Positions 14,852 to 22,342 of a stretch of 23,759 bases of DNA are shown piece after piece. Made by a program: the position numbers and the translations under genes. The stretch's first letter is position 1, and each line of letters begins with the position of its first letter. The notes beneath the pieces are model-generated. The model did no database searches and had not been told where the DNA came from. It worked only from the letters and a program-made list of their open reading frames with translations. The stretch comes from Bacillota bacterium (GTDB taxonomy: Bacteria > Bacillota > Clostridia > Lachnospirales > Lachnospiraceae): contig JAEYJO010000063.1 of NCBI GenBank assembly GCA_023408815.1, positions 1-23,759 on the forward strand, read 5' to 3'.

Positions 14852-15880
14852 ATGTCGGCTGCTGCAGAACAGGTTGTGCAGACAAAAGAGAAAAAGCCCT
14901 TTTATTTTCTGAAATGGGCAAAGAGCAGAAAAGGGCAACAGACAATTATCATAGTAGCATTTATGTTTATACCTCTTTTATTGCTGTTTACCTTTACCTA
15001 TTTTCCCTTTGGGGAAATGTTCAAATTCAGTTTTTATAAGATGAAATATATCGGACCGAGAAAGTTCGTAGGGCTGGAGAATTACATCCAGGTGTTCAAG
15101 AGGGATGACTGCTTCGGAGCTTTGAAGCTCAGCCTTTATTACATAGGCGGAGCTATGATACAGCTTGCCGTCGCCTTGTATCTGGCGACCATACTCAGCT
15201 TTAAAGTAAAGGGCGGCAGTGTTTTCAAGGGCTTTATGTTTTTCCCTTACCTGATCAGCGGAATTGCGATTGGATTTATCTTTAAGTTTTTTTACACAAG
15301 AGGATTCGTGTTCGATACAGTTCTTCAATGGTGTGGCTTTAAATTGGAAAATCTCCCGTATTGGCTGAAGGACCAGAGAATCAATAACATTTCGCTGGTT
15401 GGCACAAGCGTATGGCGTTACTTTGGACAGAACATGGTGCTTTTCATCGGAGCGATTATGTCTGTGGACGCAGAACTGTACGAGGCGGCTGAGCTGGACG
15501 GTGCAAATAAATTTCAGCAGTTTCGGTATATCATTTTGCCGAGCATCAAGACGATTGTAACTCTCAACGTTATTTTATCCATTACCGGTTCTCTAAGCGC
15601 CTTTGAACCGCCCTATGTTATTACCAGCGGTGCGAATGGAACGGGCACCTATTTCGTCATCATGAACGAAATTGCTCATGTCAGCCAGAAAGTAGGTCTT
15701 GCGTCGGCGATGGCAATCGTTCTTTTGGTCATTATCTTTATCGCTACGATCCTTCAAAAGCTCTTCTTCAAGTATGCGATGCGGGATGCGGAGGATGAGA
15801 ATACCGTTGCAGGATTAAGAAGGGAAAAGAAGCTGGAGCGCTATAGAAATAGAAGGAGAAAGGGGCGGGTTACCGAATGA
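14852..15880 (+). CDS. Sugar ABC transporter permease 1 (MalF-like)
   Basis: This 342-residue integral membrane protein has six predicted helices, the first near residues 33-55 after a basic cytoplasmic tail. The EAA loop that contacts the ATPase is ELYEAAELDGANKFQQFRYI, followed by ILP, at about residues 207-232. This marks the binding-protein-dependent transport inner-membrane family. A highly charged, arginine-rich tail occupies the last 35 residues. Its start follows AAGGAGG (14838-14844) by 7 bases. Its stop overlaps the next permease start as ATGA, so the two are translationally coupled, in line with a MalF/MalG-type heterodimer. No ATPase gene accompanies it; a shared MsmX-type ATPase elsewhere is likely. 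Confidence 0.93.
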   Translation: MSAAAEQVVQTKEKKPFYFLKWAKSRKGQQTIIIVAFMFIPLLLLFTFTYFPFGEMFKFSFYKMKYIGPRKFVGLENYIQVFKRDDCFGALKLSLYYIGGAMIQLAVALYLATILSFKVKGGSVFKGFMFFPYLISGIAIGFIFKFFYTRGFVFDTVLQWCGFKLENLPYWLKDQRINNISLVGTSVWRYFGQNMVLFIGAIMSVDAELYEAAELDGANKFQQFRYIILPSIKTIVTLNVILSITGSLSAFEPPYVITSGANGTGTYFVIMNEIAHVSQKVGLASAMAIVLLVIIFIATILQKLFFKYAMRDAEDENTVAGLRREKKLERYRNRRRKGRVTE

Positions 15881-16722
15881 TACTGTTAAAATGTAAAAAA
15901 TTCATATGGACTTTTTTGAAATATTTCTCGCTTCTGTTTTTCTCTTTCGTGGCAGTGATTCCTATTGTTTCCTGTGTGATTACTGCTTTTAAGACGAATG
16001 AAGAGTATCAGAGCACCAATGTAATGACGCTGCCGGAGAGCTGGCTTAATTTTGACAATTTTATTGAGGCGTTCAGAAGGGCTAATATGGGGCAGGCCTT
16101 TATTAACTCCACGGTAGTTCTTATCGTGGTACTGATAGGTTCTATCTTGTTCGGAACACAGATCGCCTACATACTGAATCGCTTTAAGTTCCCTGGAAAC
16201 GGGCTGGTGCGCAACCTGTTCCTTTTTGCGACATTGCTGCCCGGAGTGGCGATGCAGGTTTCCGTTTATTCCATTATGAATTCTTTGGGATTCATTAATC
16301 ATTTATATGGCTATATTATCCTCATGATGGGAACTGATGTTATTTCCATATATATCTTTATACAGTTTTTTGAAAATATTTCAATCTCGCTCGATGAATC
16401 GGCGATTATGGATGGAGCATCTTATTTTACCATTTATGCAAAGATACTTTTCCCCCTTTTAAAGCCGGCCATCGTGACCTGCATGATACTCAAGGGAGTG
16501 GGAACGTACAACGAATACTATATGGCGCAGCTGTATCTTCAGGATAAGACCAGGCTGGGAACGGTGGCAACTTCGCTGTTCACCTTCACCGGCCCGCTGG
16601 GGAGCCAGTATAACCTGATTTGTGCAGGTGTCATTATCTCCCTGCTTCCGGCGCTGATTGTTTTCATACTGTGCCAGAAACAGATATACAGCGGCCTTAT
16701 GGCAGGTGCGGTAAAGGGATAG
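15877..16722 (+). CDS. Sugar ABC transporter permease 2 (MalG-like)
   Basis: This 281-residue integral membrane protein is of standard MalG-type length and has six predicted helices. The EAA loop appears as LDESAIMDGASYFTIYAKIL near residues 172-191, followed by FPLLKPAI. ATG 15877 overlaps the preceding stop by four bases (ATGA), a sign of coupled translation and a fixed 1:1 ratio with the partner permease. Its stop overlaps the AGGAGG that serves the epimerase gene 11 bases downstream, so the importer and intracellular enzymes form one transcript. Substrate is inferred from the neighbouring mannan-degrading enzymes. Confidence 0.93.
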   Translation: MILLKCKKFIWTFLKYFSLLFFSFVAVIPIVSCVITAFKTNEEYQSTNVMTLPESWLNFDNFIEAFRRANMGQAFINSTVVLIVVLIGSILFGTQIAYILNRFKFPGNGLVRNLFLFATLLPGVAMQVSVYSIMNSLGFINHLYGYIILMMGTDVISIYIFIQFFENISISLDESAIMDGASYFTIYAKILFPLLKPAIVTCMILKGVGTYNEYYMAQLYLQDKTRLGTVATSLFTFTGPLGSQYNLICAGVIISLLPALIVFILCQKQIYSGLMAGAVKG

Positions 16723-16733
16723 GAGGGAAGCTT

Positions 16734-17924
16734 ATGTTAGCCAGTGAAATGAAAGAGCATCTTACCACAGTCATCCTTCCTTTCTGGAAGAAACTGCGGG
16801 ATGATGAAAACGGCGGCTATTATTCTTTGGTGGATTATAACTTGAAGGCAGATGAAAAGGCGGTAAAGGGAAGCATCCTGAACAGCCGTATCACATGGTT
16901 TTTTGCCAATGCTTACCTGCTGTTAAAGGAGGAGGAGCTTTTGGATTATGCCAGGCACGGCTTCGAATATATGAAGACATATTGCCTGGACAGAAAATAT
17001 GGTGGAGTTTACTGGTCGACCCGTTATGACGGCAGGCCTGAGGATACGGAAAAACATACTTATAATCAGGCTTTTGCTATCTATGCTTTGTCCTCCTACT
17101 ATGAGGCGAGCGGGAACAAAGAAGCATTTTCCATGGCTATGGATCTCTTCCGTCTCATAGAAGAAAGGTGTACGGATGAGTTCGGCTACAAGGAATGCTT
17201 CGACAGAAGCTTCGAAGAGATCGATAACGATAAGCTGTCCGAAAACGGGGTCATTGCGGAAAAAACTATGAATACACTTCTGCATGTATTTGAAGCGTAT
17301 ACAGAGCTGTACCGGATAGGCGGCAGCGGGGAAGTGAAAGAAAAGCTGCTTTGGATTCTGGATACCTTTGCGAATAAGGTATATAATCCGCAGCTTCGCA
17401 GACAGGAGGTATTCTTCGATGCGGAGATGAACTCGATTCTGGACCTGCACTCTTACGGACACGATATCGAGACGGCGTGGCTCATAGACAGAGGGCTTGA
17501 AGTGCTTAAGGAAGAAGCTTACGAGAAAAAGATGCGCCCTATACTGGAAGCGCTGACCGAGCAGGTATATAAGACGGCCTTTGACGGATGTTCTCTCGCC
17601 AACGAGTGCGAAAAGGGAGTGGTGGATGAAAGCCGTATCTGGTGGGTGCAGGCGGAGTCCGTAGTAGGATTTCTGAACGCTTATGAGCACAATCCTGAGA
17701 GGAAGGAGTATAAGCGGGCGGTGGAAAACCAATGGAACTTCATAAAGAAATATGTGACCGATAAGAGAAAAGGCTCGGAATGGTATTGGAAGGTGGATAA
17801 GGAGGGCAACGCCATAGAAGGTGCCCCCATTGTAGAACCGTGGAAATGCCCGTACCATAACGGCAGAATGTGCTTCGAGGTCATTAGGAGGACGGAACAT
17901 GCTGCACAAGAAGTATTTGGATGA
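16734..17924 (+). CDS. AGE-family mannobiose (cellobiose-type) 2-epimerase
   Basis: This 396-residue cytosolic (alpha/alpha)6-barrel enzyme should interconvert beta-1,4-mannobiose and beta-mannosyl-1,4-glucose. Residues that line the active site of the family are present: Arg52 in NSRITWFFANAY, His184, HSYGHDIETAWL with His243, Glu246 and Trp249, WWVQAE with Trp304 and Glu308, and PYHNGR with His375. As I recall, these sit almost exactly at the positions known from the Ruminococcus albus cellobiose 2-epimerase. The start is ATG 16734, 7 bases after AGGAGG; the frame is open upstream to a GTG at 16620, but that stretch lies inside the permease gene. The two GH130 genes that follow make mannobiose the most likely substrate, with cellobiose or N-acylglucosamine less likely. 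It overlaps the next gene by 26 bases. Confidence 0.9.
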   Translation: MLASEMKEHLTTVILPFWKKLRDDENGGYYSLVDYNLKADEKAVKGSILNSRITWFFANAYLLLKEEELLDYARHGFEYMKTYCLDRKYGGVYWSTRYDGRPEDTEKHTYNQAFAIYALSSYYEASGNKEAFSMAMDLFRLIEERCTDEFGYKECFDRSFEEIDNDKLSENGVIAEKTMNTLLHVFEAYTELYRIGGSGEVKEKLLWILDTFANKVYNPQLRRQEVFFDAEMNSILDLHSYGHDIETAWLIDRGLEVLKEEAYEKKMRPILEALTEQVYKTAFDGCSLANECEKGVVDESRIWWVQAESVVGFLNAYEHNPERKEYKRAVENQWNFIKKYVTDKRKGSEWYWKVDKEGNAIEGAPIVEPWKCPYHNGRMCFEVIRRTEHAAQEVFG

Positions 17925-19071
17925 ACTTGAAAAATATGAAGCTTTAATCAACAGAAAAAATGAAATCGATGAAAGTTTTTATAATGGTATCTATGACAGA
18001 TATAAATATCCGGTGCTGACAAGAGAGCATATTCCGCCGATTTGGCAGTACGATTTGGATATAGTGTCCAATCCGTATTTCATGAAGCGGCTGGGAGTCA
18101 ATGCGGTAATGAATTCGGGAGCCATAGAATTAGATGGAAAATATTACCTCGTGGCACGTGTCGAGGGGGATGACAGAAAGTCTTTCTTCGGAGTGGCGGT
18201 AAGTGACAGCGGGACGGAGGGCTTCCGGTTCTTGGACTATCCTGTAATTCTTCCCGATAAATACCCGGAGGAAACCAATGTCTACGATATGAGACTGACC
18301 AAGCATGAAGATGGGTATATTTACGGACTGTTCTGCTCTGAGAGCAAGGATAAGTCGGCAAGCGACCTGTCAGCGGCGGTGGCGTCAGCAGGGATCGTCA
18401 GAACAAAGGATTTGAAGACATGGGAAAGGCTGGATAATCTGGTGACAAAAAACTCGCCTCAGCAGAGAAACGTAGTGCTGCACCCGGAATTCGTAGATGG
18501 GAAATATGCATTTTACACCCGACCCATGGATGATTTTATTGAGACCGGTTCCGGCGGCGGCATAGGCTTCGGCTTATGTGATGATATTGAGCATGCATTG
18601 ATCGGAGAGGAGAAGATAGTCAGCCTGAGGAAATATCATACGCTGACTGAAGCTAAGAACGGCGCCGGGGCAGTGCCGATCAAGACGGAAAAAGGATGGA
18701 TACATATTGCCCATGGCGTGAGAAATACGGCAGCAGGACTTCGTTATGTGATTTATGCCTTTGCTACGGATATCGATGATCCGTCCCAAATTATTGCGGA
18801 GCCGTCAGGGCTGTTGATTGGGCCGCGCAGGGAAGAGCGCATGGGAGATGTATCTAATGTGGTATTTACTAACGGCGCGATAGTGAAGGATAACGGAGAG
18901 GTATTTATATATTACGCATCCAGCGACACGCGGCTGCATGTGGCGGTAACAACAATCGATAAGCTTACGGACTATGTATTCCATACGCCTGCGGATCCTC
19001 TTCGATCTGCGGACTGCGTAAAGCAAAGATGCGCACTCATAGAAAAGAATCTGAAATACTTAAATGCGTAA
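17899..19071 (+). CDS. GH130 4-O-beta-mannosyl-glucose phosphorylase (GH130_1-like)
   Basis: This 390-residue protein has a five-bladed beta-propeller phosphorylase fold. It should cleave beta-1,4-mannosyl-glucose with phosphate to alpha-mannose-1-phosphate and glucose, using the product of the epimerase encoded just upstream. The length equals that of characterised GH130_1 enzymes. NSGAIELDGKYYLVARVEG (about 72-90) and NVYDMRLTKHEDGYIYGLFC (about 127-146) are typical, with Asp130 the likely catalytic acid. HPEFVDGKYAFYTRPMDD carries phosphate-site residues. No signal peptide is present. AGGAGG at 17886-17891, within the epimerase gene, sets ATG 17899, giving coupled translation. Subfamily assignment is from motif memory, so confidence in the exact substrate is lower than in the family. 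Confidence 0.88.
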   Translation: MLHKKYLDELEKYEALINRKNEIDESFYNGIYDRYKYPVLTREHIPPIWQYDLDIVSNPYFMKRLGVNAVMNSGAIELDGKYYLVARVEGDDRKSFFGVAVSDSGTEGFRFLDYPVILPDKYPEETNVYDMRLTKHEDGYIYGLFCSESKDKSASDLSAAVASAGIVRTKDLKTWERLDNLVTKNSPQQRNVVLHPEFVDGKYAFYTRPMDDFIETGSGGGIGFGLCDDIEHALIGEEKIVSLRKYHTLTEAKNGAGAVPIKTEKGWIHIAHGVRNTAAGLRYVIYAFATDIDDPSQIIAEPSGLLIGPRREERMGDVSNVVFTNGAIVKDNGEVFIYYASSDTRLHVAVTTIDKLTDYVFHTPADPLRSADCVKQRCALIEKNLKYLNA

Positions 19072-19095
19072 ATACAAATAATGGAGGCTGGCAAG

Positions 19096-20118
19096 ATGAA
19101 CGAATTAAAAATGATTAGTGAACCGGTAAAAAAGGTTCCGTGGCAGGAGCCGCAGGAAAAACCTTTGGATGCGCCGGTATGGAGATACAGCGGGAACCCC
19201 GTCATTGGGAGAAATCCGGTGAAGGGCGTTGCGAGAATATTCAACAGTGCGGTTATGCCTTACGGAGAGGAATTCATCGGAGTGTTCCGCGGAGAACAAA
19301 CCAACGGTATTCCGTATATCTATATGGGCAGAAGCGAGGATGCTATCCATTGGAACATCGATCAGGAGAAGATTCCCTTTGTGGACGAGGAGGGAAAGTC
19401 CTTCATGCCGGCATACGCCTATGATCCGCGCCTGGTGAAGGTAGAGGATACCTACTATATCATATGGTGTCAGGATTTCTACGGCGCATCGCTGGGCATA
19501 GCCAGAACCAATAATTTTAAAACCTTCGTGAGATTAGAGAATCCATTCCTTCCCTTTAATAGAAACGGGGTATTGTTCCCGAGAAAGATAAACGGTAATT
19601 TCATGATGCTGAGTCGCCCCAGCGACAGCGGGCACACTCCCTTTGGAGACATCTTTGTCAGTGAAAGTCCCGACATGGTGTATTGGGGCAGGCATCGCCA
19701 TGTGATGGGCAAAGGAAACGAATGGTGGGAATCTCTGAAAATCGGAGGAGGTGCAGCGCCTATCGAGACGACAGAAGGCTGGCTTTTGTTCTATCACGGA
19801 GTGAGCGGAACGTGCAACGGATACGTTTATTCCATCGGCGGCGCGATTCTGGATATCGACAATCCCTCCATCGTGAAATACCGGTGTGAGAATTTCCTTC
19901 TCACGCCGGAGCAATGGTATGAGGAAAGGGGATTTGTTCCCAATGTATGTTTCCCCTGTGCCACAATCCACGATTCGGAAAGCGGAAAAATAGCCATTTA
20001 CTACGGAGCCGCAGACAGTTATGTGGGCCTTGCATTCACAAGGCTTGAGGAAATCGTTCCGTATATTAAGGAGCACAGCTCGGTCACAGTGTCTGATACG
20101 GAAATCGGAAGGCGTTAG
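19096..20118 (+). CDS. GH130 beta-1,4-mannooligosaccharide phosphorylase (GH130_2-like)
   Basis: This 340-residue protein is a second beta-propeller phosphorylase, clearly different from its neighbour. It probably removes mannose units as mannose-1-phosphate from the non-reducing end of mannooligosaccharides, leaving mannobiose for the epimerase. Motifs include NSAVMPYGEEFIGVFRGE (about 50-67), AYDPRLVKVEDTYYIIWCQD with the likely catalytic Asp110, LFPRKINGNFMMLSRPSDSGH, and WLLFYHGVSGTCNGYVYSIG. Short length and the YDPR version of the catalytic motif favour GH130_2 over GH130_1. I chose ATG 19096 because GGAGG (19085-19089) precedes it correctly; the in-frame ATG at 19081 would place that ribosome site inside the coding region. 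It is cytosolic and lies 24 bases after the first GH130 gene. Confidence 0.88.
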   Translation: MNELKMISEPVKKVPWQEPQEKPLDAPVWRYSGNPVIGRNPVKGVARIFNSAVMPYGEEFIGVFRGEQTNGIPYIYMGRSEDAIHWNIDQEKIPFVDEEGKSFMPAYAYDPRLVKVEDTYYIIWCQDFYGASLGIARTNNFKTFVRLENPFLPFNRNGVLFPRKINGNFMMLSRPSDSGHTPFGDIFVSESPDMVYWGRHRHVMGKGNEWWESLKIGGGAAPIETTEGWLLFYHGVSGTCNGYVYSIGGAILDIDNPSIVKYRCENFLLTPEQWYEERGFVPNVCFPCATIHDSESGKIAIYYGAADSYVGLAFTRLEEIVPYIKEHSSVTVSDTEIGRR

Positions 20119-20147
20119 GAGCACGGAGGAAAGGAAGTTGATGACCT

Positions 20148-21209
20148 ATGATGATAAAGCCGGATGATAAGAGGCTGACCTATTGCGGAAGAATTGATTT
20201 CGAAGACAAGAATGCACCTGTATTCGTATATCCATGCAGCAGCATACGAATCCATGTAAGCGGAAGTTTTGTGCGTATTGTTCTAAGCAACAAAAAAGCT
20301 TATTGGGAAAACTCGCTGGGCTTTCTCATAGACGGCAGACAGGGCAAAGCGATCCTCCCCGAGGAGGAAGGTGAGACGGCAATAACCCTGGCGGAGCATC
20401 TGAAAGAGGGTTTGCACGACGTTCTGATTTTCAAAAGACAGGACTCCTGTCATACCTTTGCTTTCTATGGGCTGGAGGTGGAGGAGGGGGCTCTCGTGCA
20501 GGCTTCCGGTCCGGCTCCCTCGCGGAGGATAGAAGTATACGGAGACAGTGTTTCCGCCGGAGAAGTGTCCGAGGCTGTGGAATATGCCGGGAAAGAGGAT
20601 CCGGAGCATAATGGGGAACATTCCAACAGCTATTATTCCTACGCTTGGATAGCGGCCCGAAGGCTGAATGCGCAGATACACGATATCGCTCAGGGAGGCG
20701 TGGCTCTCCTTAATGGTACCGGGTGGTTCATGGAACCGGATTACATAGGAATGGAAGAAATCTATGATAAGCTGCAATATCAGCCTGGTCTCGGGCCGGT
20801 GAAACGATGGGATTTTGCACGCTACAGGCCCCACCTCGTTCTAGTGGCGATCGGGCAGAACGACAATCATCCTCTGGACTATATGGCGCAGGATTATGAA
20901 AGTGAAAAAAGCGTTTACTGGCGCAGACATTATAAGCTGTTCATACAGAATTTAAGAAACATATATCCGCAGGCTGTCATAATACTGCAGACGACGATTT
21001 TGAATCATCATCCTAACTGGGACCGCTCCATCGGTCAGGTGCAGGCGGAATTGGGAGATTCTCGCATATATCATTTTCGCTATACGGACAACGGATGCGG
21101 GACACCGGGACATATTCGGATTCCTGAGGCAGAACGGATGGCGGAGGAGCTGACGGCATTCGTTGAGTCTCTTGGGGAGACCGTATGGAAGGAGGAAGAG
21201 GGGACATGA
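20148..21209 (+). CDS. SGNH-hydrolase acetylesterase, CE2-like
   Basis: This 353-residue esterase probably removes acetyl groups from imported mannooligosaccharides. The N-terminal part (about 1-125) is a beta-sandwich with TYCGRIDFED near residue 11, the start pattern of CE2 enzymes. The SGNH domain follows, with GDSVSAG (Ser134), the AIGQNDNHP block (Asn238, Asp239), and GHIRIPEAERMAEEL with His322 as the catalytic histidine. CE2 enzymes often use a Ser-His dyad, and no DxxH motif is obvious before this His. There is no signal peptide, so it is cytoplasmic. The start is the first of two adjacent ATGs at 20148, about 10 bases after AAGGAAG; an out-of-frame ATG at 20141 stops quickly. Its stop overlaps the next gene's start (ATGA). 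A CE2 acts next to a CE17 in the Roseburia intestinalis mannan locus. Confidence 0.85.
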   Translation: MMIKPDDKRLTYCGRIDFEDKNAPVFVYPCSSIRIHVSGSFVRIVLSNKKAYWENSLGFLIDGRQGKAILPEEEGETAITLAEHLKEGLHDVLIFKRQDSCHTFAFYGLEVEEGALVQASGPAPSRRIEVYGDSVSAGEVSEAVEYAGKEDPEHNGEHSNSYYSYAWIAARRLNAQIHDIAQGGVALLNGTGWFMEPDYIGMEEIYDKLQYQPGLGPVKRWDFARYRPHLVLVAIGQNDNHPLDYMAQDYESEKSVYWRRHYKLFIQNLRNIYPQAVIILQTTILNHHPNWDRSIGQVQAELGDSRIYHFRYTDNGCGTPGHIRIPEAERMAEELTAFVESLGETVWKEEEGT

Positions 21210-22333
21210 AGGAAGACGAAAGTATTATGCCGGAGGGAGGTGTGATAAATCGGGGGAATCTATACCGTCTGAAAAAATTAATGAGACGGGCGCAAAGCGG
21301 TGAGCGGTTAACCATCGGCTTTATCGGAGGTTCCATCACCCAGGGATCTCTATCCTCAACACCCCGCACCTGTTATGCCTATCTGGTGTATAACTGGTGG
21401 AGGAAGAAATTTCCTCAAGCTGAGTTCTTATATGTGAATGCCGGAGTGGGAGGAACTACTTCACAGTATGGAGCAGCGAGGGCGGAGGAGGATCTGCTTT
21501 ACCATAATCCGGATTTCGTTATTGTAGAATTCAGCGTGAATGACGAGAACAACGACCATTTTGCCGAAACTTATGAAGGACTTGTCCGAAAGATTTACCG
21601 AAGTGGCAGTGAACCTGCCTTACTACTTCTTCATAATGTACGCTACGATAATGGAGAAAATGCCCAGGAAGAGCATGGGAAGATAGGCGGAGCCTACGAG
21701 CTCCCCTGCATCAGTATGAAGGAAGCTGTTTATGGAAAAGTGGCTTCAGGGGAAGTGCCGATACGAAGCATCACACCGGACGATTTGCATCCCAACGACG
21801 CAGGGCATGAACTGGTAGCGGAAACTGTTATAAAATTTCTGGAAGAAACGTCTAAGAACTGCAGTGAGGAAGAATCTCCATTTTATAAAGGTGGATTGCC
21901 GGAACCGGTGACGAGGAACAGATACGAGAATTCTATGCGTTATAGGAACGACAATTGCGCTCCTAAATGTAATGGATTCACAAAAGATTCGAAAAAAAAC
22001 GAAAAAAATTCACATATTTTCCAAAAAGGGTGGATTGCAAGCGGCATAAATGATAAAATAGTATTCGAAATTGAGGGCACGATAATTGCCGTTCAATATC
22101 GGAAATCTATAAGGAAACCAGCGCCGGTAGCTCGTGTTACAATAGACGGTAAGAAAGAAATAAGTTTTCTTTTGGACGGAAATTTTGATGAGGACTGGGG
22201 CGATTGCCTATACATTGATACGGTTGCGGAAAACTTGGAAAATACGGTACATTATGTGGAAATTACCATTGTGGAAAACAGTAATAATCCGGCGGTTCCG
22301 TTTTATCTTGTATCAGTGATTGGTTCACGATAG
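21206..22333 (+). CDS. SGNH-hydrolase acetylesterase with C-terminal beta domain, CE17-like
   Basis: This 375-residue protein has an N-terminal SGNH domain (about 34-215) with FIGGSITQGS (Ser43), VNAGVGGTTSQYG (the Gly block), EFSVNDENND (the Asn block, Asn112) and DDLHPNDAGHE with Asp192 and His195. GGSITQG in place of GDS, and this ordering, resemble the CE17 acetylmannan esterases. From about residue 235 a separate beta-rich domain follows a lysine-rich linker (DSKKNEKNSHIF); CE17 of Roseburia intestinalis carries a CBM35-type domain in this place. Start ATG 21206 forms ATGA with the upstream stop and follows AAGGAGG; an earlier in-frame ATG at 21185 is less suitable. The last third is AT-richer than the rest, with A-runs at 21992-21999 and 22002-22008. 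It is cytosolic. The two esterases probably cleave acetyl groups at different mannose hydroxyls. Confidence 0.84.
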   Translation: MKEDESIMPEGGVINRGNLYRLKKLMRRAQSGERLTIGFIGGSITQGSLSSTPRTCYAYLVYNWWRKKFPQAEFLYVNAGVGGTTSQYGAARAEEDLLYHNPDFVIVEFSVNDENNDHFAETYEGLVRKIYRSGSEPALLLLHNVRYDNGENAQEEHGKIGGAYELPCISMKEAVYGKVASGEVPIRSITPDDLHPNDAGHELVAETVIKFLEETSKNCSEEESPFYKGGLPEPVTRNRYENSMRYRNDNCAPKCNGFTKDSKKNEKNSHIFQKGWIASGINDKIVFEIEGTIIAVQYRKSIRKPAPVARVTIDGKKEISFLLDGNFDEDWGDCLYIDTVAENLENTVHYVEITIVENSNNPAVPFYLVSVIGSR

Positions 22334-22342
22334 GAGGATGTC

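Noticed and set aside
16620..16733. Upstream extension of the epimerase frame (38 extra residues)
   Set aside because: It lies inside the permease gene, has no ribosome site and no resemblance to the epimerase family. ATG 16734 has AGGAGG at ideal spacing.
16923..17951. 342-codon open frame antisense to the epimerase gene
   Set aside because: No family features; it mirrors the codon bias of a clearly real plus-strand gene.
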